NCBI GenBank assembly: GCA_902786565.1
Contig: CADACW010000030.1
Coordinates: forward strand, 1 to 41,540
Source of the DNA: an uncultured Prevotellaceae bacterium
Lineage (GTDB): Bacteria; Bacteroidota; Bacteroidia; Bacteroidales; Bacteroidaceae
Direction of reading: 5' to 3'
DNA length: 41,540 bases
The position numbers were made by a program, and so were the translations under genes. The notes beneath the pieces are model-generated. The model did not search any database and was not told the origin of the DNA. It worked only from the letters and a program-made list of their open reading frames with translations. Position 1 is the first letter of the stretch, and the number at the start of each line of letters is the position of its first letter. Positions 40,527 to 41,540 of the stretch are shown in pieces.

Positions 40527-41423
40527 TTAACTTATCCGTTCCGTCTTTCGCTTGGTTTTAAAGCGGTCAAAGCCTTCTCCATAGACACCGATAACGGCAC
40601 TTTGGGAGACGAAAGCCTGAGGGTCGACTTCGTTGATGAGCTGGAAAATGATGCTGCTCTGCCTACGATTAGCCAACACAAACAGCATTTTCACTTCCTT
40701 GCCAGAATAGAATCCCTGTGCGTCGATGATAGTACATCCTCTGTGAGGCTCACGGTTGATGCGCTGGCCTATCTCCAAATACTTGTCGCTGATGATGAAA
40801 AACTGGACTGAACTCCGTCTGGAGTTCACCACCTGGTCGATGCAGAATGCAGTAACATAGAGCACCACGTAGCCATAGAGCACACGCTCGAAGTCGCGCA
40901 GCACCAAATAGCTGCTGCTGATGATAAAGACATCGCAAATAAGGATGACACGCCCCAAAGAGATGTCGCGATACTTGTTGACGATGGCCGCAATGATGTC
41001 GGTTCCTCCCGTCGAGCCATTGTTTGAGAGCACGAGCCCCACCCCACAGCCACAGAACACGGACCCGATGATGGCTGCCATAAACGGCTGGTCGCTGAGC
41101 CAATGCTCATGATACAGCTGTATGGTGATTGTCGAAGAAAGTGTCAGGGCAATCACAGCATAGACCGTTTTCACGCAGAAACGCCACCCCAAGACGCGCA
41201 AGGCGACAATGAGCAACACTGCATTGATGAAGAAGTAGGACATTTGGGCAGGAATATTCGTACCCCAATAGAGGATGGACGACACACCTGCCACACCTCC
41301 GGTGGAGATATTGTTTGGCAGCAGAAAAATAGTCCAGCCGATGCAATAGGAAAGCATAGCCAGCGTAATCATCACATAGTCGCGCAACTCATCAATGATA
41401 AATGCTTTTTTTGAACTTTTCAT
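40527..41423 (-). CDS. YitT family membrane protein
   Basis: A 298-aa protein starting MKSSKKAFIIDELRDYVMIT at 41423; the longer frame to 41501 runs through the promoter. It has about six hydrophobic helices (for example NAVLLIVALRVLGWRF) and the conserved block GVGLVLSNNGSTGGTDIIAAI. The C-terminal soluble DUF2179-like domain contains REPHRGCTIIDAQGFYSGKE. YitT/DUF161 proteins are widespread putative transporters; the substrate is not established. It is monocistronic here. Confidence 0.92.
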   Translation of the reverse strand: MKSSKKAFIIDELRDYVMITLAMLSYCIGWTIFLLPNNISTGGVAGVSSILYWGTNIPAQMSYFFINAVLLIVALRVLGWRFCVKTVYAVIALTLSSTITIQLYHEHWLSDQPFMAAIIGSVFCGCGVGLVLSNNGSTGGTDIIAAIVNKYRDISLGRVILICDVFIISSSYLVLRDFERVLYGYVVLYVTAFCIDQVVNSRRSSVQFFIISDKYLEIGQRINREPHRGCTIIDAQGFYSGKEVKMLFVLANRRQSSIIFQLINEVDPQAFVSQSAVIGVYGEGFDRFKTKRKTERIS

Positions 41424-41446
41424 GGAATTATTTCTTAAATTGGGTG

Positions 41447-41454
41447 CAAATTTA
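41447..41454 (-). promoter_or_regulatory. -7 box of the YitT-family gene
   Basis: TAAATTTG on the minus strand, followed by CA, matches TAnnTTTGC and lies 23 nt before the ATG at 41423. No clear -33 TTTG is seen. Confidence 0.6.
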
Positions 41455-41540
41455 GATAAAATTTTCGAATTATAAGCCAGTCGAGATAAAAATGTGAACA
41501 AATTGCCCCGAAAAGTTAGAAATCAAGGCACACATACGCT

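Overview
The window looks like a chromosomal segment of a Bacteroidales bacterium, most likely Prevotella or a close relative. Genes are rarely preceded by a Shine-Dalgarno sequence, and promoters follow the Bacteroidetes pattern (a -7 box TAnnTTTG with a TTTG-like box about 19-20 nt upstream). The gene set is typical of that order: a BspA-like leucine-rich protein with a dockerin-like tail, an MG2-type surface protein, DUF3467, DUF3822 next to rsmD, DUF1460, an Rpn-family nuclease and a GH78 rhamnosidase. Most of the window is ordinary core and accessory chromosome. No complete insertion sequence, prophage, CRISPR array or rRNA operon was found.

Layout. 1-523: the 5' end of an Rpn-type nuclease gene leaving the window on the minus strand, then a gene-poor, repeat-rich spacer with a possible minus-strand RNA. 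524-5947 (+): an Lrp/AsnC regulator overlapping a fused amidotransferase-dipeptidase gene, then grpE, dnaJ and folC, ending at a good terminator. 6045-8399 (+): galM and a sugar MFS transporter. galK lies apart at 12350-13516 (-), so the galactose genes are split. 8497-11298 (-): a large MG2-type envelope protein. 11442-12253: a DUF3467 gene and a small membrane protein whose TTG start sits in a heptanucleotide repeat. 13684-15250 (-): tRNA-Ser(GCU) and miaB. 15455-19760 (+): an orphan ABC ATPase, an HU-family protein, a 29-aa very basic mS38/COX24-like protein, rng, and the ribosomal genes rpsF-rpsR-rplI.

19868-28858 (-) is the most distinctive region. Six genes lie head to tail with gaps of -8 to 22 nt behind one clear promoter: BspA-like LRR protein, PAP2 phosphatase, a two-transmembrane sensor without kinase domains, a full sensor histidine kinase, a GH78 alpha-L-rhamnosidase and a DUF1460 amidase-like protein. 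The spacer upstream holds a 94-bp nearly perfect palindrome built on three 21-nt repeats. 29201-31922 (-): a fucose-isomerase-like protein, a class V aminotransferase/desulfurase and a small unknown, tightly coupled. 32129-34714 (+): tRNA-Asp(GUC) followed by three overlapping or closely spaced genes of unknown function (a secreted protein, a coiled-coil protein and a membrane/coiled-coil protein). 34818-38348 (+): a Rid/chorismatase-like protein, cstA and nadC. 38350-40209 (-): rsmD, DUF3822, a 46-aa membrane protein and a secreted coiled-coil protein. 40527-41423 (-): a YitT-family protein.

All functional names come from reading motifs by eye; no database search was run. The strongest leads for something undescribed are the paired-sensor operon with its palindrome, the three-gene unknown cluster behind tRNA-Asp, and the small genes at 16619-16708 and 39685-39825.
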